The position numbers and the translations under genes are program-made. From positions 1 to 17,309 of the forward strand of contig JAURZO010000043.1 in NCBI GenBank assembly GCA_030653405.1: a DNA stretch of 17,309 nt, read 5' to 3'. Numbering within the stretch: position 1 is the first letter of the stretch; every line of letters begins with the position of its first letter. This document shows, piece after piece, positions 1 to 6,587 of the stretch. The stretch comes from Zwartia sp. Its GTDB lineage: Bacteria; Pseudomonadota; Gammaproteobacteria; Burkholderiales; Burkholderiaceae_B. The notes beneath the pieces are model-generated. The model was not told the origin of the DNA, searched no databases, and saw only the letters and a list, made by a program, of their open reading frames with translations.

Positions 1-272
1 CACAACACCCGGATTATTTTGATCTGATTTTTTTAAACGAACGCGGCGAACTTTGCGAAGGCAGTCGCTCGAATATCTACGTCTTTAAAAAGGGAGAGTG
101 GCTGACACCCCCACTATCCTCTGGACTATTGGGTGGTGTACTGCGAACAGAACTGCTGGAGACTGATCAAGTCAGAGAAGCCATACTGACCCCTTCTGAC
201 TTGACCACCGACGACGCACCGATCAGATTGTCAAATGCGCTGCGCGGCTGGTTTGAAGTGCGGCTGGTTTAA
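1..272 (+). CDS. pabC: Aminodeoxychorismate lyase (PabC) domain, C-terminal fragment, probably of a PabB-PabC fusion
   Basis: The gene enters from the left edge; its reading frame starts at base 3 and gives 89 residues before TAA at 270-272. The visible part is the end of a class IV aminotransferase-fold domain. It has an LNERGELCEGSRSNIYV segment, the family's conserved 'N..Gel.Eg..sNif' stretch that shapes the PLP pocket, then SSGLLGGVLRTELLE (the 'GLL.G..R..LL' motif) and an ALRGWFEVRLV tail typical of proteobacterial proteins. The family converts 4-amino-4-deoxychorismate to p-aminobenzoate plus pyruvate in folate synthesis. In many betaproteobacteria the domain is fused behind PabB, but the upstream part is outside the window, so fusion is inference. 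A branched-chain or D-amino-acid aminotransferase is less likely. The last residues and the stop lie in a 16-bp tandem duplication. Confidence 0.82.
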   Translation, partial: QHPDYFDLIFLNERGELCEGSRSNIYVFKKGEWLTPPLSSGLLGGVLRTELLETDQVREAILTPSDLTTDDAPIRLSNALRGWFEVRLV

Positions 273-275
273 AGT
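244..275 (+). repeat. Tandem 16-bp direct repeat over the pabC stop
   Basis: Copy 1 (244-259) reads gcggctggtttgaagt and copy 2 (260-275) reads gcggctggtttaaagt; they differ only at one base (g255 versus a271). Sixteen is not a multiple of three, so the copies are read in different frames. Copy 1 gives part of RGWFEV, and copy 2 gives RLV plus the TAA stop, which is created at the differing base. It looks like a short replication-slippage duplication at the gene end. Confidence 0.75.
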
Positions 276-287
276 CAGACTCGCGCC

Positions 288-1268
288 TCATTCCTTCCAA
301 GGCATTTCTTTCCAAAGCTGACGTAACTGCTTGTCAGTATTTTCGAGCTCTACCGCGTACTCTTTAGGCGCAAGATAACGGATCGGTGCGAACAAGTCGC
401 CAGCCTTCTTGATGTACTCGGGGTCTGCGGCTGCCTTTGCCACTGCCGTCACAAGCTTCTCGCGAATATCGGCTGGCAAGCCCTTGGGGGCTGCCAGACC
501 GCGTAACGAGGCGCTCTCAATGTTGTAACCCTGCTCGGCAAATGTCGGCACATTAGGCGCCAACACCGTCCGCTTCGCAGACATCTGACCAATCATCACG
601 ATCGGCGATCCACCCTTGATATAGGCAAGCGCCTCGCCTACGTTGATCGCGCCAATCACCACCTGTCCACCAATGACGGCTGCGCGTGTTTCACCCGAGC
701 CTTTGTAAGGGACATGCGTCATTTTGACACCGGCAGCGCGCTCAAAAAACAACATCGCCAGATGATCGTCCGAACCGACGCCTGTCGTACCAACCGTTAC
801 TTTTCCGGGATTGGCTTTGGCGTATGCGGCAAGCTCTTTGAGATTCTTGATTGGTGTAGACGTATTGACCGTAAACGCACCTGGATCATCGATCAAGTTG
901 CCGATCAAATCGTAGCTTTGCCAGCCAAATGTCGAGGGACGCTCAATAGGAATAGACAACATGTTGGGCGTATTGACAAAACCAATGGTGTAGCCATCGG
1001 GTGTCGCCCTGGCCAGCTCGGCAAAACCGATACCGCCTCCGGCACCAGGCCGATTCGTCACGACAATACGAGCGTCATTCCCGAGATGTTTCTCGATGAA
1101 TGGCGCAATCAATCGTGCGACCAAGTCTGTCCCTCCGCCGGGGGCATATGCCACGAGCATGGTGATTGGCTTGCTTGGGTACTGAGCAACAGCTGCCCCT
1201 GACCAACCTACCGCCGCTAAAAGGGCAACGCAACTCAAACGACCTAGCTTGTTGAAGACTCTTTTCAT
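288..1268 (-). CDS. TctC/Bug-family tripartite tricarboxylate transporter substrate-binding protein
   Basis: A 326-residue periplasmic solute-binding protein, the usual length for the family. Residues 1-28 form a signal peptide: basic MKRVFNKLGR, a hydrophobic core LSCVALLAAVGW, and an AxA cleavage site AVA|Q. The mature protein opens with YPSKPITMLVAYAPGGGTDLVARL, the hallmark Bug start that forms part of the carboxylate site, and later has THVPYKGSGE and an AAPKGLP segment, both common in the family. Members bind carboxylates such as citrate, glutamate or aromatic acids and pass them to TctA/TctB membrane subunits, or act as orphan sensors. No TctA or TctB gene is in the window. It is the last gene of the minus-strand cassette, 27 bp after the dehydrogenase. 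A GTG at 1274 is an alternative start, but the GAGGAG at 1281-1276 is 7 nt from ATG 1268 and only 1 nt from the GTG, so I chose the ATG. The ligand is unknown. Confidence 0.93.
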   Translation of the reverse strand: MKRVFNKLGRLSCVALLAAVGWSGAAVAQYPSKPITMLVAYAPGGGTDLVARLIAPFIEKHLGNDARIVVTNRPGAGGGIGFAELARATPDGYTIGFVNTPNMLSIPIERPSTFGWQSYDLIGNLIDDPGAFTVNTSTPIKNLKELAAYAKANPGKVTVGTTGVGSDDHLAMLFFERAAGVKMTHVPYKGSGETRAAVIGGQVVIGAINVGEALAYIKGGSPIVMIGQMSAKRTVLAPNVPTFAEQGYNIESASLRGLAAPKGLPADIREKLVTAVAKAAADPEYIKKAGDLFAPIRYLAPKEYAVELENTDKQLRQLWKEMPWKE

Positions 1269-1275
1269 ACTCACT

Positions 1276-1281
1276 CTCCTC
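1276..1281 (-). promoter_or_regulatory. Ribosome binding site that decides the tctC-like start
   Basis: On the minus strand GAGGAG is followed by 7 nt and then ATG (1268-1266). The in-frame GTG at 1274-1272 begins only 1 nt after it, which is too close for initiation. Confidence 0.75.
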
Positions 1282-1295
1282 GGTTTAGTGCAGTT

Positions 1296-2330
1296 TTAGT
1301 GTTGTGAACCAAACATCTTTTTATATCGCTCCAGAAACACTGGAAGAACCTCGGGATTGACGAGACGAGGTGGACGCTCGCCGCGCAGAACCACTTCAAT
1401 TTGTGCGGCACCCATCGCAGCCGCGTTACCGCGCGCCTCATGCTTCACACCGGCGGTGTGATAGGTGGCGGTGACGTTAGGCATTGACAGCAAAGGGTTA
1501 TCAGGAGATGGAGGCTCAACTGACCACACATCGAGTCCAGCGCCTGAAAGATGCTTGTCGCGTAGCGCCTCATAGAGCGCCTGCTCGTCATGTATGCCGC
1601 CACGCGCCGTCGCGATAAAGACCGCGCCCTTTTTCATTGCGCGGAATTTGTCGGCGCCGAACGAATTCAATGTTTCTGGTGTACGTGGGCAATGCACCGT
1701 CACAACGTCCGAACGTGCCAGCAATTGCTCCATGGTGACGGGTGTGGCGCCACGCTCACGAATCTCTTCATCTGTCAGATAAGGATCAACACCCAAGACC
1801 GTCATGTCGAAGGCTTTGGAGAGCTCAGCCATGCGCGTTCCGATATTACCCACACCCACAATGCCGATTGTCAGCCCACGAATATCGTTGCCCATCAAAT
1901 CTTCACGCGTGGTGTAGGCGTTCGCACGCATGACACGGTCGGATTCGGTAATCCGATGTTTGACCGACAACAGTAAACCCATGGCATGCTCTGCCACGGA
2001 GTTCGCGTTGCAACCCGACTGATTAACAACCAACACACCATGACGATTGCATGCTTCGACATCAACAGGATCGTAGCCCGCGCCAGACGTCGATGCGCAG
2101 AGCAGATTAGGCATTTTTTCTAATAATGCCTCGTCGACCCACCATTGTGCTGGCACCTCATCGCGCGCCGCGCAAATATGATAAACGTGGGCGTCTTTGA
2201 AGAGCGCCAACGTCTTTTGTTCGTCATCAGCGTACTGACAAACTGAAACATCGACGTCTTTGAGTCCGCTCATATGCTGATCAAACGCCGGGTTCAACCA
2301 GAAATCAAACCTCACTACCTTTTTTTTCAT
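1296..2330 (-). CDS. D-2-hydroxyacid dehydrogenase (phosphoglycerate dehydrogenase-like), NAD-dependent
   Basis: This 344-residue soluble oxidoreductase belongs to the D-isomer-specific 2-hydroxyacid dehydrogenases, which interconvert a 2-oxoacid and its D-2-hydroxyacid. The Rossmann motif GVGNIG is at residues 159-164. D182 in 'VDP' is the acidic residue expected for NAD rather than NADP. The catalytic set is complete: R243 in TARGG, E272 in VEPP and H291 in YHTAG. The substrate-side segment GCNANSVAEHAMGLLL (about 106-121) is also typical. It lacks the C-terminal ACT domain of classical SerA, so serine synthesis is unlikely; the substrate may be a larger hydroxyacid linked to the neighbouring genes. 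ATG 2330 is preceded by GGAG at 2337-2334, with a short spacer. It lies 109 bp downstream of the rraA-like gene, with two hairpins between, and 27 bp upstream of the TctC-like gene. Confidence 0.9.
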   Translation of the reverse strand: MKKKVVRFDFWLNPAFDQHMSGLKDVDVSVCQYADDEQKTLALFKDAHVYHICAARDEVPAQWWVDEALLEKMPNLLCASTSGAGYDPVDVEACNRHGVLVVNQSGCNANSVAEHAMGLLLSVKHRITESDRVMRANAYTTREDLMGNDIRGLTIGIVGVGNIGTRMAELSKAFDMTVLGVDPYLTDEEIRERGATPVTMEQLLARSDVVTVHCPRTPETLNSFGADKFRAMKKGAVFIATARGGIHDEQALYEALRDKHLSGAGLDVWSVEPPSPDNPLLSMPNVTATYHTAGVKHEARGNAAAMGAAQIEVVLRGERPPRLVNPEVLPVFLERYKKMFGSQH

Positions 2331-2350
2331 TGTCTCCGCCCAAGAATCAT

Positions 2351-2370
2351 CTGCCCACCGAAGTGGGCAG
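2351..2370 (-). other. Hairpin with C(UUCG)G tetraloop upstream of the dehydrogenase gene
   Basis: CTGCCCAC (2351-2358) pairs perfectly with GTGGGCAG (2363-2370). In the minus-strand transcript the 4-nt loop is UUCG closed by C-G, an exceptionally stable tetraloop. It ends 20 nt before ATG 2330, between the rraA-like gene and the dehydrogenase gene. No T tract follows on the minus strand, so it is not a standard intrinsic terminator; mRNA stabilisation, processing or tuning of translation is more likely. Confidence 0.6.
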
Positions 2371-2404
2371 CTCTACTGATTTTTACTGAAGTCGCGTCAT
2401 GTTT

Positions 2405-2426
2405 GTATAGGGGTATGCGCCTATAC
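2405..2426 (-). other. Second hairpin downstream of the rraA-like gene
   Basis: GTATAGG (2405-2411) and CCTATAC (2420-2426) form a perfect 7-bp stem with an 8-nt loop, 13 bp beyond the rraA-like stop. No T tract follows on the minus strand. Together with the hairpin at 2351-2370 it makes this the most structured intergenic space of the left half. Confidence 0.4.
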
Positions 2427-2439
2427 GCCTACGCATTGA

Positions 2440-3111
2440 TTATTTAAGTACGCCTTTGGCGCGCAAGGATTGATCGACCCAGCTTCGGTCAAGCGTGCCT
2501 TTGGCGATTTTGACGAAGATTTCTTTTTCTTTCTTTTCAATGTCGGCCACCAGCTTTGCCAACTCGTCGGCCACATCCGGGCGAATCGCGAACACGCCAT
2601 CATGATCACCAACGATGATATCGCCAGGATGCACCACCATCCCGTCCACGCAGACCGTGACGTTGATTTCACCAGGGCCTTCTTTGTATGGACCACGGTG
2701 AGAGATGGAGCGTGCGAAGACCGGAAACTTGCCTTTGCTCAAGGCGTCAAAGTCGCGGATCGGTCCGTCAATCACAAAACCCGCAATTTTGCGGCTCTCA
2801 GCGAGAGTCGACATGATTTCGCCAATAATGGCATTGCGCTGCAAACCACCCGCGTCCACAACGATCACGTCGCCAGGTGCGGCCATGTCAATGGCTTTAT
2901 GCACCATCAGGTTGTCGCCCGGCGCCGTTTTGACTGTAAAAGCACGACCTAAGATACGACCGCCTTTGTGAATCGGACGCAAATCAACGGTCCCGTTAGT
3001 ACGGCTCATCGCATCGCTAATATTTGCCACCGCAAATTTTGCAAATTTTTTCAATGTTGCATTGCTCACGGTGTGCTTGTGAGTGTTAACTGCGAATCCA
3101 AGGTCTGCCAT
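2440..3111 (-). CDS. RraA-family protein, 4-hydroxy-4-methyl-2-oxoglutarate/4-carboxy-4-hydroxy-2-oxoadipate aldolase-like
   Basis: This 223-residue protein of the RraA/dimethylmenaquinone-methyltransferase-like family has the class II aldolase signature. The segment around residues 65-120 contains GDNLMVHKAI, DVIVVDAGG, GEIMS (97-101) and DGPIRD (115-120). R119 and D120 match the Arg-Asp pair that, in characterised HMG/CHA aldolases, positions pyruvate enolate and divalent metal; the Gly-Glu at 97-98 also belongs to the metal/pyruvate site. Such enzymes cleave 4-hydroxy-2-oxo-diacids to pyruvate plus a second oxoacid and often decarboxylate oxaloacetate. True RraA, the RNase E inhibitor, is usually shorter (about 160 residues) and lacks this catabolic context. 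ATG 3111 has GGAG (3120-3117) 5 nt upstream. It sits between the FMN hydroxyacid dehydrogenase and the D-2-hydroxyacid dehydrogenase, which favours a catabolic aldolase or decarboxylase role. The substrate is inferred. Confidence 0.88.
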   Translation of the reverse strand: MADLGFAVNTHKHTVSNATLKKFAKFAVANISDAMSRTNGTVDLRPIHKGGRILGRAFTVKTAPGDNLMVHKAIDMAAPGDVIVVDAGGLQRNAIIGEIMSTLAESRKIAGFVIDGPIRDFDALSKGKFPVFARSISHRGPYKEGPGEINVTVCVDGMVVHPGDIIVGDHDGVFAIRPDVADELAKLVADIEKKEKEIFVKIAKGTLDRSWVDQSLRAKGVLK

Positions 3112-3228
3112 GTTGACTCCGTTTTAAGAAATAAATTGAATAGACATCAAAAATTGAAAATGAAAACTAAACACCGAAACTGCGATGTACGACTCCCGCA
3201 ATCGACGACACGGTTGCAGGTAAATTGA

Positions 3229-4398
3229 TCAACCGCGCCCCACATGGATTAACGACTCAGGGGTCAATTCGCTCAAGCGATTAACACCCATCATCGCCAT
3301 ATTGCGCGAGACTTCTTCCGAGAGCAATGTAATGGCATGGTCGACACCCGCTGCGCCACCAACCGCTGCAGCATAATTAAACGGTCTGCCTAAAAATACA
3401 CAGCGCGCGCCAAGCGCCAATGCTTTCAAAATATCGGTCCCCCGCCGCACACCGCTATCGAGCATGACTGGGCCATCTTTGAATTGCTCAACGATCTGCG
3501 GCAACACACGCAAAGGAGCCGCAGCACCATCGAGTTGACGTCCACCATGGTTGGAAACAATCACGCCATCCATACCGTACTGGCGCGCAAGCGCAGCATC
3601 GGCGTGGTGAAGAATCCCTTTGATCACCATTGGGCCCTTCCAGCGGGCACGGATCTCGCGCACATGATCCCAATTCAAATGACCACGCGAAGAAAAGTCG
3701 CGCAGCACATTGGCAGACATAATGGGCGCGCCACGTGTTGCAAAGGAATTTTCAAAATGCGGCATACCATGTCGCATCAGCGTTTTCAGAAATGTGCCGA
3801 ATAACCAGCGAGGGTGACTGACCCCTTCCCAGGCCAGACGCAGGCTGGGTCTTAGGGGTGTAGAAAAGCCGGTGCGCACATTGTTTTCGCGATTTGCAGA
3901 GGATGGCGTGTCAACAGTGATCACCAAGGTTTTAAAGCCCGCTTGCGCCACCCGATCAATCAAGGGTGCGATTTGATCAACCTTGCCGGGCAGGTATGCC
4001 TGAAACCAAGCATCTGGCGCCTGCGCGACGAGCTCTTCCATTCGAATCAACGACGAGCCACTCATGATCATCGGAATATTGGCGCGCTTAGCCGCTTCTG
4101 CCAGCACGATGTCACCGCGATAAGCGGACATGGCCGTAATCCCCATCGGTGCCATCCCGAACGGCGCGCTGTATTGCTTGCCGAATACTTCGACGGTTTG
4201 CGTCCGCATGGAGATATCCACCAAAATACGGGAGACGAACTCGTATTCAGAAAAAACATCACGATTCGCGCGCAACGAATGACAGTCTTCGCAGGCGCCT
4301 GACACATACCCAAAAATGGGCTTAGGAAGATGTTTTGCTGCAGCCCTTTCAAAATCAGCCAAGGACAGAATCTTGGATAAAGCACGTGTTTGAGTCAT
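3229..4398 (-). CDS. FMN-dependent alpha-hydroxyacid dehydrogenase/oxidase (LldD/mandelate dehydrogenase/glycolate oxidase family)
   Basis: A 389-residue TIM-barrel flavoenzyme that oxidises an L-2-hydroxyacid to the 2-oxoacid. Every key family residue is present: Y31 in FGYVSGACED, Q133 and Y135 in FQAY, T161 in ITVDT, K260 in VIKG, the catalytic base H284 with R287 in SNHGGRQLD, D314 in LDSGVRRGTD, and the phosphate-binding LGRP at 337-340. I see no N-terminal cytochrome domain or signal peptide. Residues about 175-225 form a loop that in membrane-associated members (lactate, mandelate dehydrogenase) contacts the membrane or quinone, so respiratory-chain coupling rather than oxygen use is possible. 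The ORF is open further upstream, but only inside tcdA. ATG 4398 lies 2 nt after the tcdA stop and gives a normal N-terminus; its upstream AT-rich stretch shows no clear Shine-Dalgarno, so translational coupling to tcdA is likely. Substrate (lactate, glycolate, mandelate or other) is not decidable. Confidence 0.92.
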   Translation of the reverse strand: MTQTRALSKILSLADFERAAAKHLPKPIFGYVSGACEDCHSLRANRDVFSEYEFVSRILVDISMRTQTVEVFGKQYSAPFGMAPMGITAMSAYRGDIVLAEAAKRANIPMIMSGSSLIRMEELVAQAPDAWFQAYLPGKVDQIAPLIDRVAQAGFKTLVITVDTPSSANRENNVRTGFSTPLRPSLRLAWEGVSHPRWLFGTFLKTLMRHGMPHFENSFATRGAPIMSANVLRDFSSRGHLNWDHVREIRARWKGPMVIKGILHHADAALARQYGMDGVIVSNHGGRQLDGAAAPLRVLPQIVEQFKDGPVMLDSGVRRGTDILKALALGARCVFLGRPFNYAAAVGGAAGVDHAITLLSEEVSRNMAMMGVNRLSELTPESLIHVGRG

Positions 4399-4400
4399 TT

Positions 4401-5228
4401 TTATTTTAATTTTGATTGAATAATCTTGTTGACGGCCTCCGCTGCCGCCGCAAGTCCCATGGATGCCGTGACAGTAACGCTTGAGCCGTACCCTGCGCAA
4501 GAGAGACCTTGCAATTTACCCTCAGCGGACTGCCAAGCCTCGGGCAGGATCGTAGGCTGATCAAGCCATAACACCCGCACCCCCATCTTGGGTACGCGCT
4601 TGCTGGGCTTACCCGTCCCGCTCGGCGTGCGGGCATAGCCATACTGTTTTCTAAGCGTGTTGCGGAGTCTTGCGAGCAGTGCATCATGGGTCGCCTCAGA
4701 CAAATCTCCCGCACGCATCGCCAGCAAATCCGTTTTGCCTCCCGCCCCGCCACAAACAATCAACGCTTGTTGCCGCGCGCGCGCCTGCAACACCATTGCC
4801 ACCTTGGCGCTCATTTGATCCGTACAGTCGATCACGACATTCAGTGTCTCGGGCAGAACCTGACTCACATTGTCGGGCGTCAGAAAATCATCGACCGTCG
4901 TGACCTGACACTCAGGGTTGATGCCTTGGATGCGCACCGCCATGGCCGTTACCTTGGCTTGACCCAGGGTCTCTGACAAGGCGTGTACCTGGCGATTGAT
5001 ATTGGATTCAGCGATGTGGTCGAGGTCGATGAGGGTCAGTGCCCCCAGACCTTGACGCGCCAGCGCCTCGGCTGCCCAAGAGCCGACCCCGCCAATTCCC
5101 ACCACAGCGACATGCGCACGTTGCATTGCAACAAGGGCATCGGGGCCAAACAAACGCGTCAACCCTCCAAAGCGGCGCTGCGCGTCAGACAATTCGTCAG
5201 TCTGGAGATCCACAAGAGGTGCGGGCAT
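4401..5228 (-). CDS. tcdA: tRNA threonylcarbamoyladenosine dehydratase TcdA (CsdL/YgdL)
   Basis: This 275-residue E1-like ATP-dependent enzyme of the ThiF/MoeB superfamily dehydrates t6A37 in ANN-decoding tRNAs to the cyclic form ct6A. The N-terminal ATP site reads VVGIGGVGSWAAEAL with GxGxxG at 44-49, followed by LIDLD (66-70) and NINRQ (76-80) with the conserved Asn and Arg, and IDCTDQ (133-138). The C-terminal region with GGAGGKTDL, then LRKQYGY and KMGVRVLWLDQP, is characteristic of TcdA rather than MoeB or ThiF, and the usual zinc-binding CxxC pairs are absent. The start at ATG 5228 has no strong Shine-Dalgarno, but the FGP helix begins at the expected distance. It is divergent from the MFS gene, with a 116-bp spacer, and directly abuts the hydroxyacid dehydrogenase downstream, so it may lead the minus-strand transcript. 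Confidence 0.93.
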   Translation of the reverse strand: MPAPLVDLQTDELSDAQRRFGGLTRLFGPDALVAMQRAHVAVVGIGGVGSWAAEALARQGLGALTLIDLDHIAESNINRQVHALSETLGQAKVTAMAVRIQGINPECQVTTVDDFLTPDNVSQVLPETLNVVIDCTDQMSAKVAMVLQARARQQALIVCGGAGGKTDLLAMRAGDLSEATHDALLARLRNTLRKQYGYARTPSGTGKPSKRVPKMGVRVLWLDQPTILPEAWQSAEGKLQGLSCAGYGSSVTVTASMGLAAAAEAVNKIIQSKLK

Positions 5229-5250
5229 TGAGTGTTATGAAGGCATAAGA

Positions 5251-5279
5251 ATGATGCATTTTTGCATGATCCTGCATGA
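5251..5279. promoter_or_regulatory. Candidate operator: phased TGCAT repeats between tcdA and the MFS gene
   Basis: Three TGCAT words start at 5255, 5263 and 5273. TGCATGA at 5263-5269 is repeated exactly at 5273-5279, ten bp later (one helical turn), and ATGATGCA (5251-5258) with TGCATGAT (5263-5270) forms an inverted repeat with one mismatch and a TTTT spacer. The cluster sits midway in the divergent intergenic region, where a regulator could act on either gene. The factor is unknown and no clear -35/-10 pair is visible. Confidence 0.4.
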
Positions 5280-5344
5280 AAATTTCAATTCGCGCTCGAC
5301 AATCGTCAACGAGAGGAACACAATTTGTCTATAAAACTGTGAGC

Positions 5345-6580
5345 ATGTCGTCCCCACCCCAAAAATCCTTCTTCAAATCGTCCGCTTTCGCCGGACCGGT
5401 GACTCTGTGTCTGCTTATATTGCTAATTCATATGGCAATCTCCGGCGGTCGAGTCGCGGTGTCTCTGACCGCCCTTGAGCTCAAGCGCTCCACCTTTGAA
5501 GTCGGTATTCTGATTGCCGTTTTCGCCTTGCTTCCCATGCTGTTATCGGTCAAGGCAGGGCGTTTGCTCGACCGGATCGGTCCGTGGCGACCCATGCGCG
5601 CGAGTGCCTTTGTGGTCATTGTCGGTACGATCCTGCCGTTTATCTGGCAAGACATGGTCGCACTCGTAATTGCCGCGGCCTGTATGGGTCTGGGTCATAT
5701 GGTGTTTCAGATCGCCGTGCAGCGTCAGATGGGTCTGAGCGCCGGCGAAGAGCGGCTGCGCAACTTTTCTTGGTTATCGCTCTCTATGGCCACTTCTGGC
5801 CTGCTAGGCCCTCTGCTAGCCGGCATCTCAATCGACCATCTGGGTCATCGCGCTGTGTTTGCCCTGTTGACGATATCGCCCGTGATCTGTGTGTTGGGAC
5901 TCTATCGCGCCCGCAATTATCTGAAAACTTCCCACCATCCCGCTCCAGCGAGCGAAACCAAACAACGCGTGACGGATCTGCTCGCCAGTCCGCAACTGCG
6001 TCGAGTATTTACGGCCAACATGTTGCTCTCAAGCGCCTGGGATACGCACATGTTTGTCGTACCGATTTTTGGCGTGATGGTCGGCCTGTCTGCGACCACC
6101 ATCGGACTGATTCTGGCCTCCTTTGCCGCAGCGACCATTGTGGTGCGTCTGGCACTCCCCTTACTACAGCATCGGGTGCGACCCTGGCAACTGATCCATT
6201 TCGCATTGATCGTCACAGGCCTGAATTTTGTGTTGTATCCAATGTTTGAACAGGTCTGGATTTTGATGACCCTGTCATTTGTCCTTGGGCTAGGTTTGGG
6301 TTCGACGCAACCCAGCATTCTTGCCCTGCTTCAGCAAAACGCACCCGCAGGACGCGCCGGCGAGGCTTTTGGCTTAAGAATGGCCCTCATCAACGGATGT
6401 CAGGTGACATTACCGCTAGCCTTTGGTGCGCTCGGCGCGGTAATCGGTATCATGCCGTTATTCTGGCTCACCGCAGCCGGTCTTGGCGCAGGTCGTTGGT
6501 TTACACGTCATGCCGAAACCGCAAAGAAGCCGGATACACCGCCGAAGGACGGCCCTCCCAACTCACCCTCAACTTCTTGA
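5345..6580 (+). CDS. Major facilitator superfamily (MFS) transporter
   Basis: A 411-residue integral inner-membrane protein made of hydrophobic segments consistent with about 12 helices in two halves. The first helix is near GPVTLCLLILLIHMAI. A motif-A-like cytoplasmic loop, SVKAGRLLDRIGPWRPM, follows helix 2. A more polar stretch (residues about 190-215, HHPAPASETKQRV) marks the central loop, and the tail is short, Pro/Ser-rich and polar. It is probably a proton-coupled exporter or importer of a small molecule; the substrate cannot be read from the sequence. An in-frame ATG at 5276 would add 23 residues, but these are Arg/Ser-rich, not helical, and overlap the TGCAT repeats, so I prefer ATG 5345. 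The stop TGA (6578-6580) almost touches the ChaC-like start, implying co-transcription. Confidence 0.88.
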   Translation: MSSPPQKSFFKSSAFAGPVTLCLLILLIHMAISGGRVAVSLTALELKRSTFEVGILIAVFALLPMLLSVKAGRLLDRIGPWRPMRASAFVVIVGTILPFIWQDMVALVIAAACMGLGHMVFQIAVQRQMGLSAGEERLRNFSWLSLSMATSGLLGPLLAGISIDHLGHRAVFALLTISPVICVLGLYRARNYLKTSHHPAPASETKQRVTDLLASPQLRRVFTANMLLSSAWDTHMFVVPIFGVMVGLSATTIGLILASFAAATIVVRLALPLLQHRVRPWQLIHFALIVTGLNFVLYPMFEQVWILMTLSFVLGLGLGSTQPSILALLQQNAPAGRAGEAFGLRMALINGCQVTLPLAFGALGAVIGIMPLFWLTAAGLGAGRWFTRHAETAKKPDTPPKDGPPNSPSTS

Positions 6581-6587
6581 TATGGTC

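Noticed and set aside
714..1202. 162-codon open frame on the + strand opposite the TctC-like gene
   Set aside because: It is antisense to a protein with a signal peptide and full Bug motifs; its translation has a biased, low-complexity composition with no family resemblance.
2470..2952. 160-codon open frame on the + strand opposite the rraA-like gene
   Set aside because: It is a shadow of a gene with clear aldolase motifs. The translation is His/Arg-rich and resembles nothing.
3112..3228. Promoter (TTGATG-17-TTAAAA) upstream of the rraA-like gene
   Set aside because: The -10 match is poor and would place the transcript start inside the ribosome binding site.
3229..4500. Extended 423-residue version of the FMN hydroxyacid dehydrogenase
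   Set aside because: The extra 34 N-terminal residues overlap tcdA in another frame, look random (Arg/Gly, then alternating Ile-Lys), and family proteins begin near the chosen Met.
5276..5344. Upstream start for the MFS transporter
   Set aside because: The added 23 residues are Arg/Ser-rich, not membrane-like, and lie over the TGCAT repeat cluster; ATG 5345 gives a normal N-terminus.
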